The translations under genes and the position numbers were made by a program. Under the pieces are notes generated by a model. The model was not told the DNA's origin. It did not search any database and saw nothing but the letters and a program-made list of their open reading frames with translations. From the NCBI GenBank assembly GCA_000708835.1, contig DF237079.1:116787-180786 (forward strand): a stretch of 64,000 bases of DNA, read 5' to 3'. This document shows positions 1 to 12,900 of the stretch, one piece after another. This DNA comes from Klebsormidium nitens (taxonomy: Eukaryota > Streptophyta > Klebsormidiophyceae > Klebsormidiales > Klebsormidiaceae). Position 1 is the stretch's first letter. The number at the start of each line of letters is the position of its first letter.

Positions 1-853
1 CTCGCAGGGACGTTCGTTTTCAAGGGCATCCAGTTCGCTGCCATCGGTTTCGCTGCGGGTTTGGTTGGGACAGGGATGACAAACCTGCTGCTGAAGGTGA
101 GCGCCCATACTTTCCTTGGTGGCGTTATATGGAGCCCATTAATCTGTCCAGAAGAAAGCAATGGGATATGCCAACCTGCATCGAGGACTTTACCGCCGCA
201 AGCTAGAGTCTGAGTAAAGGAAGGACAATCAAGAAGTGCAGCTCACGGGGATATTGCGATCAAGCCTGGTTGCTGGCTGACGATTAAGTACCGGGTGGCT
301 CCTCTATCAGATCTCGTTCACAAAAGCCCTCATGAGCCCCAGAAGAGTTTGCATTTGGGCCAGGTCCTTCTTGCTTGCGAGTCAGCCTCTGCTACCTGTA
401 GTCCGAATGTGACCAACTGTATGGTTCACGTTCTGGATGTCACTTTGCGCAACTAAAGTCTTGGTAAATTTTCAAGAAGTGATCTAGGCCTCAGCCCCTT
501 CGAGCAATGGACCAGGAGAAGTTGTCCTTTCCGCTGAGGACCCGTTGTTCTTTGACGAATATTCTTTGCTCTGCCGTATGCAGCTGCGAAAGAAGATGGA
601 TCCTGACTATGATGGCAACTCGCCACCCCCCCTCGTGCTCAATGCTGCCACGTGGGCCCTCCACATGGGTCTGTCAAGTAACCTGCGGTACCAGGCTCTC
701 AACGGGCTCGAGTTCCTCTTGGCCCCAAAGATGAATCCAAGCATCTTCAAGACTGGCGTCTTCCTTTTGCGCACGCTCAATAACGTTGGAGGAGGCGCTT
801 CTTTCTCCATCCTAGCGAAAATGACAGGGTCCCAAAAAGCAAGAGAGCGGTAG
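1..853 (+). CDS. RETICULATA-related protein, C-terminal part (5' partial)
   Basis: Two exons are visible: 1..96, open at the left edge with donor AAG|GTGAGC, and 584..853, after acceptor TATGCAG, with stop TAG at 851-853. Phase is 0 across the junction and the visible product is 121 aa. The first exon is a Gly/Ala-rich hydrophobic stretch ending GLVGTGMTNLLLK. The second begins LRKKMDPDY and carries LNAATWALHMGLSSNLRYQ and LNNVGGGASF. This series is typical of the C-terminal DUF3411 domain of the RETICULATA/RETICULATA-RELATED family. These are plant proteins, often of the plastid envelope, that affect mesophyll and leaf-vein appearance and have no established biochemical activity. The N-terminus, including any transit peptide, lies left of the window. 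The family call rests on remembered conserved motifs, not on a search. The gene converges on the ycf23 gene. Confidence 0.85.
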
Positions 854-2027
854 GTAGAGCTCGACCTGTAGTTCGAGGAATCTTCAGACGTTTGGTGAAA
901 CAGCGAGCCTGCCCTGTGTTTGAAATAAGGTCGTGAGGTTTATTGATTACGTCACAGGTTCTTGCCTGGCCATTGATGGGCCTCAACCATCAACGTCGAT
1001 TGGTGGTTGCCACATGCAAATTCAAGGTTATGCCGCGTGGTTGACTAGAGGGATAGCAGCCCATTCCGTAGTGCACCGGTGCGCACGGGCGGCCCAGATT
1101 TTCCTCTCTTCGACTGTGGTACAGGTCATGACTACAATTAAGCGCATCATTAGAAGGTGTGAATGTGAACTGCAACGTATGTTAGTCGGTGTAGTGACTG
1201 CGCGCAAAAGTACGCGTGGCCAGCCAATTGCGATCTATTGCATGCCAATGTCGCGGTAACATTGAACTGGCAAACCCGGGCGGCGGCGGCCATGGTCAGA
1301 ATTTAAAGCCCTATGATCTGATGTAACCTGCACCTAGCTATACTATAAGCGCGTGGCTGCAGTGTCAATCTCACGCGACGGCGGGGACGAAAACTAGCAT
1401 ATGTTGACCCGGACGTACAGCGCCATGTGTGCACAGATGCACTCGACCATCATTGCATGCGTGTCAAAAAATGTAGTTAAGGCGGCTGTCACTATGGTGG
1501 CCGCTGCCGCACACACTCACGAGCTGGGCCCGGCCCGGCACGGGTCATGCATAAGAGCAGACAAGTACGTCCCGGCGACTGGGGCTATCGTTGTGATTGG
1601 GTGTGAACTTAATTTGTCACGAACGTTCCGCATGCAATCTCATTGCGAGAAATTTGTATGGCGCCATATCGACGCCGACATGCCAATTTGTATCTGATCT
1701 GCAACGTGCCTCAATTGAATATCTCTGCAACTATCCAACTGATAGTTTAGTATTCCTCAATTGGAATCCAGGATATCCTCCAACCAGAATAGGAGTGGCG
1801 TTGTCAGCGAGGAGCATGGCTCAAGCTTAGCATGACCGTGTAAGGGACTGTGAGATTTTGTAACCGTCCGATTTTCGTGTAATTCAATGCAACGCCCCTA
1901 CGTCTAAGCATTTCCATGCTGAGTCGGAGCAAAAGAATTTAACGAAAGGCTCAAGACGCGTCGAAATTATGCACCATAGCTTCTCGTTGATCTCGTGGTC
2001 AGAAAACTTCTTTATAAGTGGCTCAAA
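854..2027. other. convergent intergenic region
   Basis: This stretch separates the stop codons of the RETICULATA-related gene (+) and the ycf23 gene (-), so it must hold both 3' UTRs. Open stretches at 933-1259 and 1401-1697 have no recognisable domain, no sensible splice partners and poor codon bias, so I do not call them genes. I see no RNA gene or repeat. Confidence 0.6.
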
Positions 2028-5000
2028 TCAGTGCTGTGCTAGCCTCTCCCTTGACTCCTGGCTAACGAGCCCCAAAGCATTGGCGATGGCCCGAGTGGCG
2101 GCGATCATTGCGATGCCGCTGTTGAGTTTGTTGATGGCGGAGCCCACTCCCTGAACGATCCATGCAAGACGCGGTCAGTGAGGAGCAGTCACGCTCGCTG
2201 CAAACCTTAACGGTACGAAAAGCACACACGACAGGATTAACCCGAACGATTCCTGCACTTTCTCACGCATCATCGAAGCAATCGGCTGCATTTCTCCTAC
2301 CGTCGATCTAGATATTGCGGACTTGTTTCTGATGACCAAGCTAGTCGTGGCAGTCTTAGCCAAGGCGCTGAGCTTAAGCCTGCGGCTGTTCTCGCTGGGC
2401 CGTGTATCCAAAGAAAGATAAGAATCAGGCGTCCGTCAGCATCTGCCGAAAAGCGGAAAGAGGCACTCACGACACCCGCGGCCCCTGCGGCAATTGCCAT
2501 TGATGCCGTCACGTCGCTGATCCCGGAGGCGCACATGACAGGAATCGACACAGCCCGCGAGATGGAGTATGCGGCCGCAAGTGTTGGGGAAGCCTGCAAC
2601 CCAGAAGTCCGTAGATTGGAATTAGAGTGGATCAACTTGGATGCTCTGCTTGTCAAAGGGCCAATCACATGGATAGAAGAGTCCACCAATGAACAGTCTT
2701 CGTCTCTAAGCTGTCCCAACGCCAGAATTACGAATCACAGGAACTTTAACGGGCACTTGGAATAAGCACTTTGTTTGCGGGTTAGCCGGTACACCGAGAG
2801 GGTTTCGGTCGGATTCTGAAGTGAATCTTATAAGGTGCCCACCTTCTCGATCATGCCCGCGACTCCGGCCTGGGTCGGGGCGGAGCTGACGCCACCCTCC
2901 GTCTGGATGATGTCGGCGCCCGCGTTTTCTAGGAGCTCCGCCAGGTGTACCTGCAAGGGAACGGGGCAGAACGTTTCGGCCACAAGAATACGCACGTCAC
3001 CGGCAGATGTAAAGAGCGTGAAGTGACACGTATTCGTCATTGCACAAAAATGGCGCTGTTTTGCAACGACTGTCGCACGTAACTTTTCGGTGTGAATCAT
3101 CCTTACGGACGTTTGAGCCAAACCAAGGGCGGCTAACATGAGGTCCGACTTCGGTGCACGAACAAACAGCCAGGATCTCGTAGCTCGCAACATAGACAAG
3201 AGACGTCAGTCCGCTGGCCAATTTGACGCAACCAAGCGAAGGTTACTTTGCTGTTCTAAAATCAGCGCTCATGAGATGTTTGACAACGTTTTGTTTCCGA
3301 ACGTCAACCCAAAACCTGACAAAGCAGCGGGGCCTGAGAAGACTCGAGTGCTCCTTGTGTTGAGCAATCTTCCTTCGAGTTAAGACGAGCCCAACGTGCA
3401 GGAGATGAGAAATATCGATGTTACATCTGACGTCCTTTTTGAGAAAGTCTGCAAGTATTTCGCTTAGCTAGCATTTCAATACAAAGACTAGCCTCTCGAC
3501 CAATCAAAAGGCTTACGTATTTGTCTTCAAGAAGTTCATAGCATATGCTTCTTTGCACAACTGAGTTGTCTCACCTGGTCTGGCAGAGGGAGGGTGTGGG
3601 GCACGGTCACAGAGAGCGGGATGGTCGGCAATAGCTGCCTCGTTCTTCTCGTCAACGCCAACACCTGCAGAAGTGATGAACTCCGGGTTGCAGAGGAGAA
3701 CCTCTTCTGACACAGCGGAAGTACTGGCGTTTGCCAAGCATGACAATCGAGAGCCTAAGAGATTGGGAGGATCTCGAGGCTGCTTCACATGGAATCTATA
3801 TGACCAGGACAAGCTTCGAGCAGGAATGCGCAACATTTGACAGATATAAAGTCCTTCTGAAACAGCTCTTGGTTAATTGAGAGGTTTGTGACGCGCTTGA
3901 CAAGATTTCTAGAAGCTAATCAGCTGCTTTTCCTAAAAACGAAGAGAATTGACGGATTCGCCCTCCTGACTGACCTCCTCAGCATCGAAGGTACGGCCCT
4001 CAGCATAGAACGGGTCGTAGTTCCCAATCTCGACCTGGAAAGAAAGTCGAGAGATTTGCGCATCAACTTTGAAGACGTGCTTCTTGGCATCGAGTCCCGA
4101 TGTGCCATAATCCTTGCAGCCGGCCAACCGCAGCCGGTCATCAATTATCGACGATATCAAAACCTTTCATGTCGGAATAACCTGTACTGAAGGAAGACTC
4201 GTGTGCCTTGAACAAACATGAAGCCTTGTTCTGAACGGGCTCATAGTGGAAACCCTTGTCAACCTTTTAAATGCAGAGAGTGCAGATTGATATGGCTAGA
4301 ATCTGCGGAGCTTGGGATTATTGCAACCTGTCAATATTTGCAATTTTCAGATGTTTCCACATAAGTCCTTACATCACACAGCGCCATCCCGCAAAGTCTT
4401 GTCTGTCTGAGCAGGCTTTGTGTTGGCTTCCAAGCAAATCACGAAATGGCAAAAGAATCAAGCTTCTCAGAACAGTGGCCTGAGACCATACCATGGTGGC
4501 ACCCGCCGCAACAGCAGGTACGAAGAGTTCGGGCTCAACTGCGGAGACGCAGACCTACAAGAAAGAAGCCACACACATGACATGTGAGCCACGGAACGCT
4601 TTGCGCAGTAAGCTGATGCTCTTTGTCTTGGCCAAGACGGATCCGGGCAGTCAGAACGAAAGAACAGGAAGTGTTCTTACAGTTTGCGAACTCGGACAGC
4701 CTTACAAAACGACAGTCGGTTGATTGGGAGGTGTGATTGCTGAAAGACAGCCCTAGAGCAGATTGGAGCAAAAGACCAAGCTCTTTGTCCAGCTTCAAAC
4801 GATGATGACACAGAGACAACTACAATGAGGCAAACATGCAACAATATCCTTGCCGCCGGTATATGGACAACATTCCGGACTCACCGGAACGCTTGTGAGG
4901 CTGCAGGCCAGCTTCACTAGCTCAGGATCGCAGGCGATGTCAACGTGTGTAGCACCACCCTGAGGGGAGGAAGGAAAACCTTAGCACAGGTATCAGGAAT

Positions 5001-6275
5001 CATTATACAAGTTAGTTAGTGGACACCGGTGAGTTTTTTGTGTGTGAGGATATGAACGGGAGGATTGAGGAATGCATCGCAGCTGCGGCCTAGCGATTGC
5101 ACCACCACAATTCGCGCATTACTACAAGAAGGCAGTACTGATCGGGCGCTTCCATCAATGAGCTGGTACTTACAGGACGGGTTCAAATAGAACTAGTATT
5201 CTGGGACTGGCTTCATGAACAGCATTGTTAAGACGGCAACAGCGAGGTGTTGGGATTTAGGGAGGCCTTTGCGATCAGTGTTTGTTCGGGGAACACCAAG
5301 ACCAGAGTTTTGCACATGTCGTTAACGGCGTTCTTGGCCTCCAGTCCCCAGTACTAATAATCTTCCTTGATGACCGGAAAGCTCTCGGAAGGTGGTTGGA
5401 CAACTTTGCCCCAGGAAGAAATGCGCACCTGCTCAGCCGCAGCCACAATCTCCGCCACATTCTCCCGGTTAAAGTTCTTCAGTCCCGCGATAACCTGAAC
5501 CGAAGTGGGTGAATTAAACGGTTTCATTATTGATTGCATGAAAGCTGACAACAAGCTCAAAATGTAGTTTCATTGCTTCAGGCTAACCTAAAGCTGCAGC
5601 GGGTAAAAGCTCTCAGAAAAGTCTCCCGGAAGACTGATGAGGTGCAAAGGCGGCAATGTGGTCTTCTGCTCTGTCCATTTATACACGAGGTTTTCTCTTG
5701 ATGCCGCGAATCAAAGTGGTCACGCACAATTGGGTGGTCAAAACAGTAGAGTTGCACATTTTCGCACGTCATGCAGACAGCCTTACACCAACCTAAGGAG
5801 TACTGCAGTGTCTGAAAAGATGGGAGAAAAAGGATATTCTGCTTTCACCATTACCAAGCGTAGCACAAGCAAGTGCCCACTGTGTGTCTGAATTGTTTGT
5901 CTTCGGTTGGATAAGTGAGATAACTGCAAGAGGTTCTGGAGACTCGGTTCTTTCTCGCAGCATTGCAGTGACACCCTTGGCGGCAGAAGACAACCACCAC
6001 TGATACATCATCAACAAAATTCCCGGGTTGTTGCTTGCCTTGAAAGCCTTCTTCTCAGCAAACGGCCGAAGGACGTCCTGCCTCGACGGAGCATCGGCCT
6101 GCCCCGCTGACGCAGCCACATTGAGCCTGCGCAATTGGCTGATCTTCTTGATCGTCGGCGCTGGGCAGACTCTGCATCCTGCGATGCTCTGAGAGGAGCA
6201 TAGGGATGCGTCGGAGACGCGAGCGAGGCTGCTGGCAGCAGAGAGAGCCTGGGTGGTCGCTGCAGAGGCCGCCAT
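2028..6275 (-). CDS. ycf23: Ycf23 / DUF561 TIM-barrel-like protein, nuclear-encoded with plastid leader
   Basis: There are nine exons on the minus strand: 6275-6039, 5494-5429, 4959-4885, 4554-4492, 4034-3975, 3664-3575, 2950-2843, 2593-2471 and 2150-2028. All join in phase 0 into 314 aa. Residues 1-65 are rich in Ala, Ser and Arg with few acidic residues, as in a chloroplast transit peptide. After that come FAEKKAFKVIAGLKNFNREN, VDIACDPELVKLA, VEIGNYDPFYAEGRTF, LSVTVPHTLPL, LLENAGADIIQTEGG and ISRAVSIPVMCASG, the ordered core of Ycf23. The protein is encoded in plastid genomes of several algae and in cyanobacteria. It has a (beta/alpha)-barrel look but no assigned reaction. Intron 1 has a GC donor (AAG|GCAAGC), forced by the conserved KAFK|VIAGL join. 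The 5' end faces the ALS-like gene. Confidence 0.92.
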
Positions 6276-6911
6276 TGTGGATCTGTGCGTCCAATCTTAC
6301 AAATGCTGGTACGCGATCTTGCGTGTGGAAAAAGATATTTCGAAGTGGAAATTTGGCACTTTTTGACGTCATCAAAAGTGACATCAGAGGCCTTGCGCGT
6401 CATGAGGTTGGAATTTGCGAAACACCAGCCTCGCGGAGCGAATTCAAAGAGCTCCTAAAACAGGGCCTACCGTGCCAAGTGGAGCTTCAAGGAAGGCATG
6501 GAGGCAGCTTCTCTGCCTGTTTCACCCACTTTCAAGTTTCATCCGCAAGGTGATTCAATTCCAAGAAAATCTGAAGGTTCCTTTGATTTCCAAATTGCAA
6601 TGCTGCTGCGTGCCTGTAGCTAGGGAGGCGCTCTCATCCTATTTAGGTTGTGTGAAGGGGACCTCGCTTCAGAGCAAAAGAGTTTGTTTCATGAGTGCAG
6701 AGTATTGTTGCGCATGAATCAAGCTCGTTGAAGTTTAGAAGAAATCTAGAAGGTGGTCGTGCGGATGAATGTTTGTTAAAAGCTCAGAAGTTTTAAGCTC
6801 AGGACACGCAACCTGCAACTGAAACAACTGGTCTTCGACAAGCTCAAAGGAAACCCAAAGTCTCTTGAAAGTTGGCCATTGTGTACCGCAGTGGTGCATG
6901 CAGCAGCAATC
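6276..6911. promoter_or_regulatory. shared divergent 5' region (ycf23 / ALS-like)
   Basis: The start codons of ycf23 (-) and the ALS-like gene (+) lie 636 bp apart, head to head. Both promoters and both 5' UTRs must fit here unless a 5' non-coding exon lies further away. I see no convincing TATA box. An open frame on the plus strand at 6206-6553 overlaps the first ycf23 exon antisense and is not called. Confidence 0.5.
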
Positions 6912-9900
6912 ATGACAGGGTCTGGAGACAACGAGCTGCCCTCAGTGAAGACTTCCGACCTCTTTGCCCGTGCTTTGGAAAATGAAGGAATCAAGTATAT
7001 CTTTGGTGAGCAGCTGTCACTCAGCTCAGCCAGGGGACAGTTAGGACATCAGCATACAACTAAAAGGGCATGCTTTCTCAGTAATGCAGTAAAAAGAAAG
7101 GGTTTTGAATGAAGGCAGGTTTGACATTCCTTCTTGCAAGTAAGTTGTAGAATTTTATTGTTTGATAAGTGTAGGACTGGGTGTCACTTGACTGAGAGTA
7201 TGCATCGCTAGCATTTTTGAGGCCCAAGGTGAAGTTCCTGTCAATGCAGTGACTTCGCAAGGCGAGAAGTACCCATTTTCACCCCGCAGCATCTTCCAAA
7301 TTTATCAAGAGAAAGAGTGACAAGACGTTTGGAGTCTGCTCTATCATGGGATGGACGACCTGCACTATTGTGACCCTGGTCAACCGTCTCCTCAATCTCA
7401 CTTCCTTGGCAGCCACTTCATGCAGGAAACTACAAACAACTCAAAATTCAAAGTGAAGTCCTTTTCCTCCTTTTTCTTTTTCAGGCATCCCTGGGGAGGA
7501 GAATCTGGACTTCCTCAACTCTCTCAAGGATTCCAAAATCCAACTTGTCCTGACACGCCATGAACAGGCCGCGGGCTTCATGGCTGCCACAGTTGGCCGC
7601 ATCACTGGCAAGTGCGGAGTGGCGCTTTCCACCCTAGGGCCCGGTGCTACCAACTTTGCGACGGCGGCGGCATATGCTCAACTAGCGGGGTTTCCCATGC
7701 TGATGATCACAGGGCAGAAACCGATTAGGCAGAGCAAGCAGGTGAGTTAACAAGGATAAAACTTGTTAACTAAACTCCATCAATGTGGCACTAACCTGGG
7801 TTTAAAAGGGGAGAGGGTGACGAAGGAGGTACTGGTTTGACGATGGTGAAAGCAGACCTCTTCTTCTAGTGGCTGAGCTTTTGTACAACCGCCACTGGAT
7901 TCTCAGGTTCTCTGGCCCTGGTCGGACACTAGCAGGCAATTGATTTGTGAGGAATTCGGTCAAGCATGGAGCTTGAGTCGGTTCCAGTATCTTAACACAG
8001 AACTAAGTTTGTTAGGCGACATATTCGGCTTTTGACTTCACCAAAGCCTTTTTCTCAAAGCTTGCCTGATGGCACATGCCAAGGTTTACGGTGCCTACGT
8101 AGTGTTTGAAACTTCAAAGACTTCACCAATAAGATAGCCACAGGTGCGTCACCTGTACACAGGTTACTTGTCAAATGGGGTCATGCCTGAAGTGATTTCT
8201 CTTCTCTTTGGTACCAATAGCCATTTCATGTAAGAGATGCCATAGTTATTAATGGGGTCCTTTTGGATGTTGGAACAGGTGCAAACTGAGAATAAGAACT
8301 CTGATTACAGTGCTCAAGTGCTCTGAATGCTTGACTCCCCTGCATTCTAGGTCAAAAACACATCCCAAGTACCTTCTGTCTTGACTTCTTGTTCCTCTTT
8401 ATGTTTGCAGGGCTCGTTCCAAATTGTGGAGATTGTGGATCTGATGAAGCAGGTGACGAAGGTGAGAAGAGGTTCTCTGCTCCTGTTCTTGAGCTCAACG
8501 ATTCTATGGTTGGATCTGAGGACTATCTAGTCCCAGCTTCATACTGTCAATACGAGATGGAAGAATTCCTGGTCTGCATACTGAAAAGGTCCTGTGAAAA
8601 TTGTGACTTTGAAACCCAGTAACTGCTCCGTAGTGAAAGTCCGGACTCAGGAAATGGTGATTCAATCGCAAGTTGCCCTTTCGCCCTGATGTGCCCCATG
8701 CAGATCAGATCCTTCTAAATACCGCGTGTTTTTGCTGATGGGATTGCATTGTCCGCCCTAAGAAATAGCAACTCGTTTCAATACCTGACACCTATTCCTT
8801 TTGATCCCTCAAGTGTTTCAAGTTCGGTTTTTCAAGTCTGTCTTCATGCACGCTTTCTACGTTCTGCCACTGACACATGCAAAACTACAGCTGTCAGTGT
8901 GAGCCTCATACTTCCTTCGTCAGCTACAAATCGGGCCTGTACTCTGCAGAAAGATAATACATTTTCATTGCCAAAGACTCCGCAAATTCTGAAGCAAGTC
9001 GGTGACGGCGACCTTGCCCCGTTGCTCGTGTGCAAGTCCATCCGCGTTGCCAAGTAAAAGCACCCCGAGGCGGTCCAACTAGAACAGAATTAGATTTTGA
9101 GCTTTTGTGCATGAGTCTCCAGCTTTGCGCCTCCCATCGCTCCGCAGTTCACGAAGCAGATAGCGGACGGCGATCGCGTGCCGTCGCTCGTGCGCGAGTC
9201 CATTCCTGTCGCCAAGGAAGAGCGCTCCAGGGCAGTCCACCTAGAACAAAACTCAGTTTTTCTACATTTTGCGTAGTCTCCGGCTTTCCGCCTCCCATTT
9301 CTCCGCAGTTCATAAAGCAAATCGCGGATGGCGACCTCGTCCCGTTGCTCGTGCACGAGTCCATCTGCGTTGCCGAAGAAGAGCGCCCCAAGGCAGTCCA
9401 CCTAGAACAGAACTAAAGCTTTTATATGTTATGGATGATTCTCCAGCTTTCTCCCTCCCGTTTCTCTGCAGTTCACAAAGCAAATCGCAGACGGCGACCT
9501 CGTCCCGTCGCTCGTGCGCGAGTCCATCCGCGTCGCTGAAGAAGAGCGCCCTGGAGCAGTCCACCTAGAGCTTCCCGAGGACATCGCAAAAACAATGAGC
9601 CACGCCCACATCTTCCCGGTTTACCAAGTCCGGCGCCCGGTTGCCGAAGAGAAGTCGATCGCGAAAGCGGTGGCGATGATCCAGGCGGCTCGGCACCCGC
9701 TGCTGCTGATCGGGGCGGGGGCGAACAGGAAGCGCACGCAAAACATGTGAGCCGCGCATCGAAGTTTGATTTCTTGGATGAACACTTGTTTCTTGGTACA
9801 TTACAGAGGTACTGCTCGCTGTCAAGTCGAGTGTGAAGAGCTCGCAACATGTGAGTTGGAGACTCCACAAGCTCTACTTTCTGTTGACAACCAATCTGCC

Positions 9901-12900
9901 CAGTGTCCTAGACGTACCTTAGGACGTCGAAGGTCGCCTAGAGTGTCGAAGGCGTGGCTCTTCAACAGAGATCTCAAGTGGATAGAACGGGTTGTAGAAG
10001 AGAAGCCCAGCTGACGACGTTTTGGCATCAGCGTTTTTGGAGTGGCAGATACTTTGTCGGGATCCTTCGAAATCTGCTGTCCTGAAAGTCTTAGAGCAAT
10101 AAACTGCAGGATCGAGTTCACTCTCTAAACCAGCAGCCGGATTGAAGTTGTTGCCGTGTCCTTCCCTCACGCATGCTTTGGTGTGACGACCACAGGTTGA
10201 GGCAGTTTGTGGATGATATTGGCATCCCGTTCGTGACGACGCAAATGGGCAAGGGTGTCGTCACAGGTAAGCGTTCCTGCCGTCTCATGTTGCCTGACAA
10301 GGCTAAGAGCGCGATTGAACTTCGCCCTTCCAGACTAGATGTTGGCTTGCTCACGCCAACCTGTTCTAGGCTTGCATTCTTCTACCGTGGTCCGTGGCCT
10401 GAGTCCTTTTTTACCAGTTAGGTAGACTAAGTCGAGCGACCGGTCAGGTGCAATTGGTTTTCTCAACGCGCGCGCGCATAACCCCGACCTAAACACGCAT
10501 GATTCCTTAAGCGGACCGTGCTTTGCAATTGTCTTGATCCTCGGCATAGCTCGAAATACTTCTGGCAATACGGTCTGACTTTTGGATAGCATCTAGGTGT
10601 TCCCGAACTTGCTGACCCCCGACGGCTGGGGCACTCTGCTTGAGCTCTTGGAAGACTTTCTTAAACGCTTCCGTAACCTCAACCTGAACATGCATACCAC
10701 CGTCACGTCTTCAACCGCAGAGCGCAGCCCCCTGTACTGCGGTTGCGCGGCGCTCTCCGTATCGGACTTCGCGAACGTGTGCCTCGAGAAGTCGGACCTG
10801 GTCATCGTGGTGGGCCATGACGTCGTGGAGAAGCCGCCCTTCTTCATGAAGTGAGCGCCTCCACTGACGTCAGCAATCGTCAGCGGTTCTCGAGTTGCTC
10901 ACGCATCTTTTCCTGGGGGTCTTGATTGTTGACACTGTGTATTTTGGCGTCGAGAAAGTGGGCTGTTCAGCCTCTTTCAAGATCGCCCTTTTTTGTCAAG
11001 CAATAGCCACCTTCGCAAGTTGATGGGGTGCGGAGCTTCCGTCTCATCATTTGTTTCTTCGTTCTCATTTCTGCTTCTCGCTCTCCTGCTACCGTTGTCT
11101 GCTACTGGTTTGGGCGAAGCGGAGGCGCATGCTGACGTGTCCGCTGACATGTTTTCGCAGGTACCAACAGGCGCCGTACGTCATCCACGTCAATTTCTAC
11201 AGCGCAAAGGTGGACAATGTCTACTTCCCGCAGGTCAGGCTCAGCGCTTGAGCTTTACATCTCAAAACACCAGCAACATTTCAAAATTGGTTACAAAATT
11301 CTCAATGATGGGAATCCCATTTTCCAGTGACAGACGGCTGACAGCTGGAGCATGTGAAGGAACAATGGGGAGCTCAGAGCACTAGCTATGCTTCTGCTCT
11401 GTCTACGTTGATCTGTGTGAAAGTTTTTTCAAAAGCCGAAACATGAGACGAGCGGCGGTCAGCTGCTCAGAAAACATCTCTCGACAGGCGAGCTTCACCT
11501 CCAGATAGGGCCGGCCGACGCCCTTAAAGATCTTCCAGCAACGCTTTGTGAGGGCTAGCCGGGCCAAAAAGCGGGGAAGCAGCTGTCCGGCTGTATCTAA
11601 TCCTGGCCGTCGATTGGTTGCAGCACGAGGTGGTGGGCGATATCGCGAACGCCATCTGGCAGATCAAGGAGCGCGTGGTGAAGCAAGACCACTGGGACTT
11701 CCACTACTACCTCGAGGTCAGCGTTTACATACTTGTTTATCAGAACTGTTATGTATGTTGTGATTCTGCCACTTTTCAAAACTTATTGTGTTGAAGGTGA
11801 CAAGACCACTGAGACTTCCTTAGCTTCCCGAGGGCATTCTATTCATACACCCAGATCTCTGTTGCTTGCGACTTCTCCTACGCATGTGGAGTTACTCAGG
11901 TTCCTCGTTGGAACGCCTGACGTTTCGGCACGCTTGTCCTCACGCACAGTAATATATTTTCTTTCTGGAGACGAAAGAACGCCTTCAAACTCATGTTTTT
12001 CGAAACGAGAGAGCGCCTCCAAAGTTACGTCTGGGACTGAGGTTCTGGGTTTCTGAGAGTATGACGTGCTTTGAGATATTAAGGCCGCGTCGAGATCTTA
12101 CCTCATCCTCTTTCGTTGGCTGCTCGCCTGTTACTTGACAACTATGGAGCGCCGCTTTAATGTCAGGGCTTCTGGACCCGTTCTAGCATTCCCTTGCGAT
12201 CTGGTTCACCTTAGGTTTATCAGAATGTATACAGTATGTCGACCAGTATATTGACGGTATGTTTAACTTAGTTTGCACTCGGTTTTGATTGCCATTTTTG
12301 CCAAGCACTTGGCCATGCAAGGCCTTCATTTGCCCATTCTTATGGTGGCTTGCGCTTCATGCATATCTCTCCACGTGTCTCAGACCCGCGCCAAGGTGGT
12401 GGACCATTCCAACTTCGGCCAAGTTTGCCCATCCCTTACGGTGGCTTTCTCTCATGTTTATATCTCTCCACGTGTCTCAGACCCGCACCAAGATGCTGGA
12501 CCATTTCAAGATTGGCCAGGACGACGACCGCTTCCCGCTCGTGCCCCAGCGCATTGTGCATGACGTCAGGTAAGGCGCAGCATGATGTGATATATGAAGC
12601 AAACCTGCTCGGCCAGGTTTTGCCACGTTCTCCTATCGATTTCACAGCTTTTGCTGCACTTTGGCGCTGACTCCTTGCTGACATATGCATCATCGATCGC
12701 CTTGACTGTAAATGTTTTCATTGCTCGTTCTTCGACAAATAACGTCCAGCCTTCAGGAGCTTATCCTGTCGTGGGTCGACCTCTATCTCTTCAGTTTAAT
12801 TTCTAAGGAAGAAACTTTCTTGGCAGAACTGATGCAGGATGCTCAGAGAGGGACTTTTCGATCTCCGTTGTACAGATCTCTCAAGGCTTCTTCCTTTGTT

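Noticed and set aside
9148..9407. Copies 2 and 3 of ALS exon 4 as mutually exclusive alternative exons
   Set aside because: They have acceptors but no donor after the copied part and run into stops, so they cannot replace exon 4 in a productive transcript.
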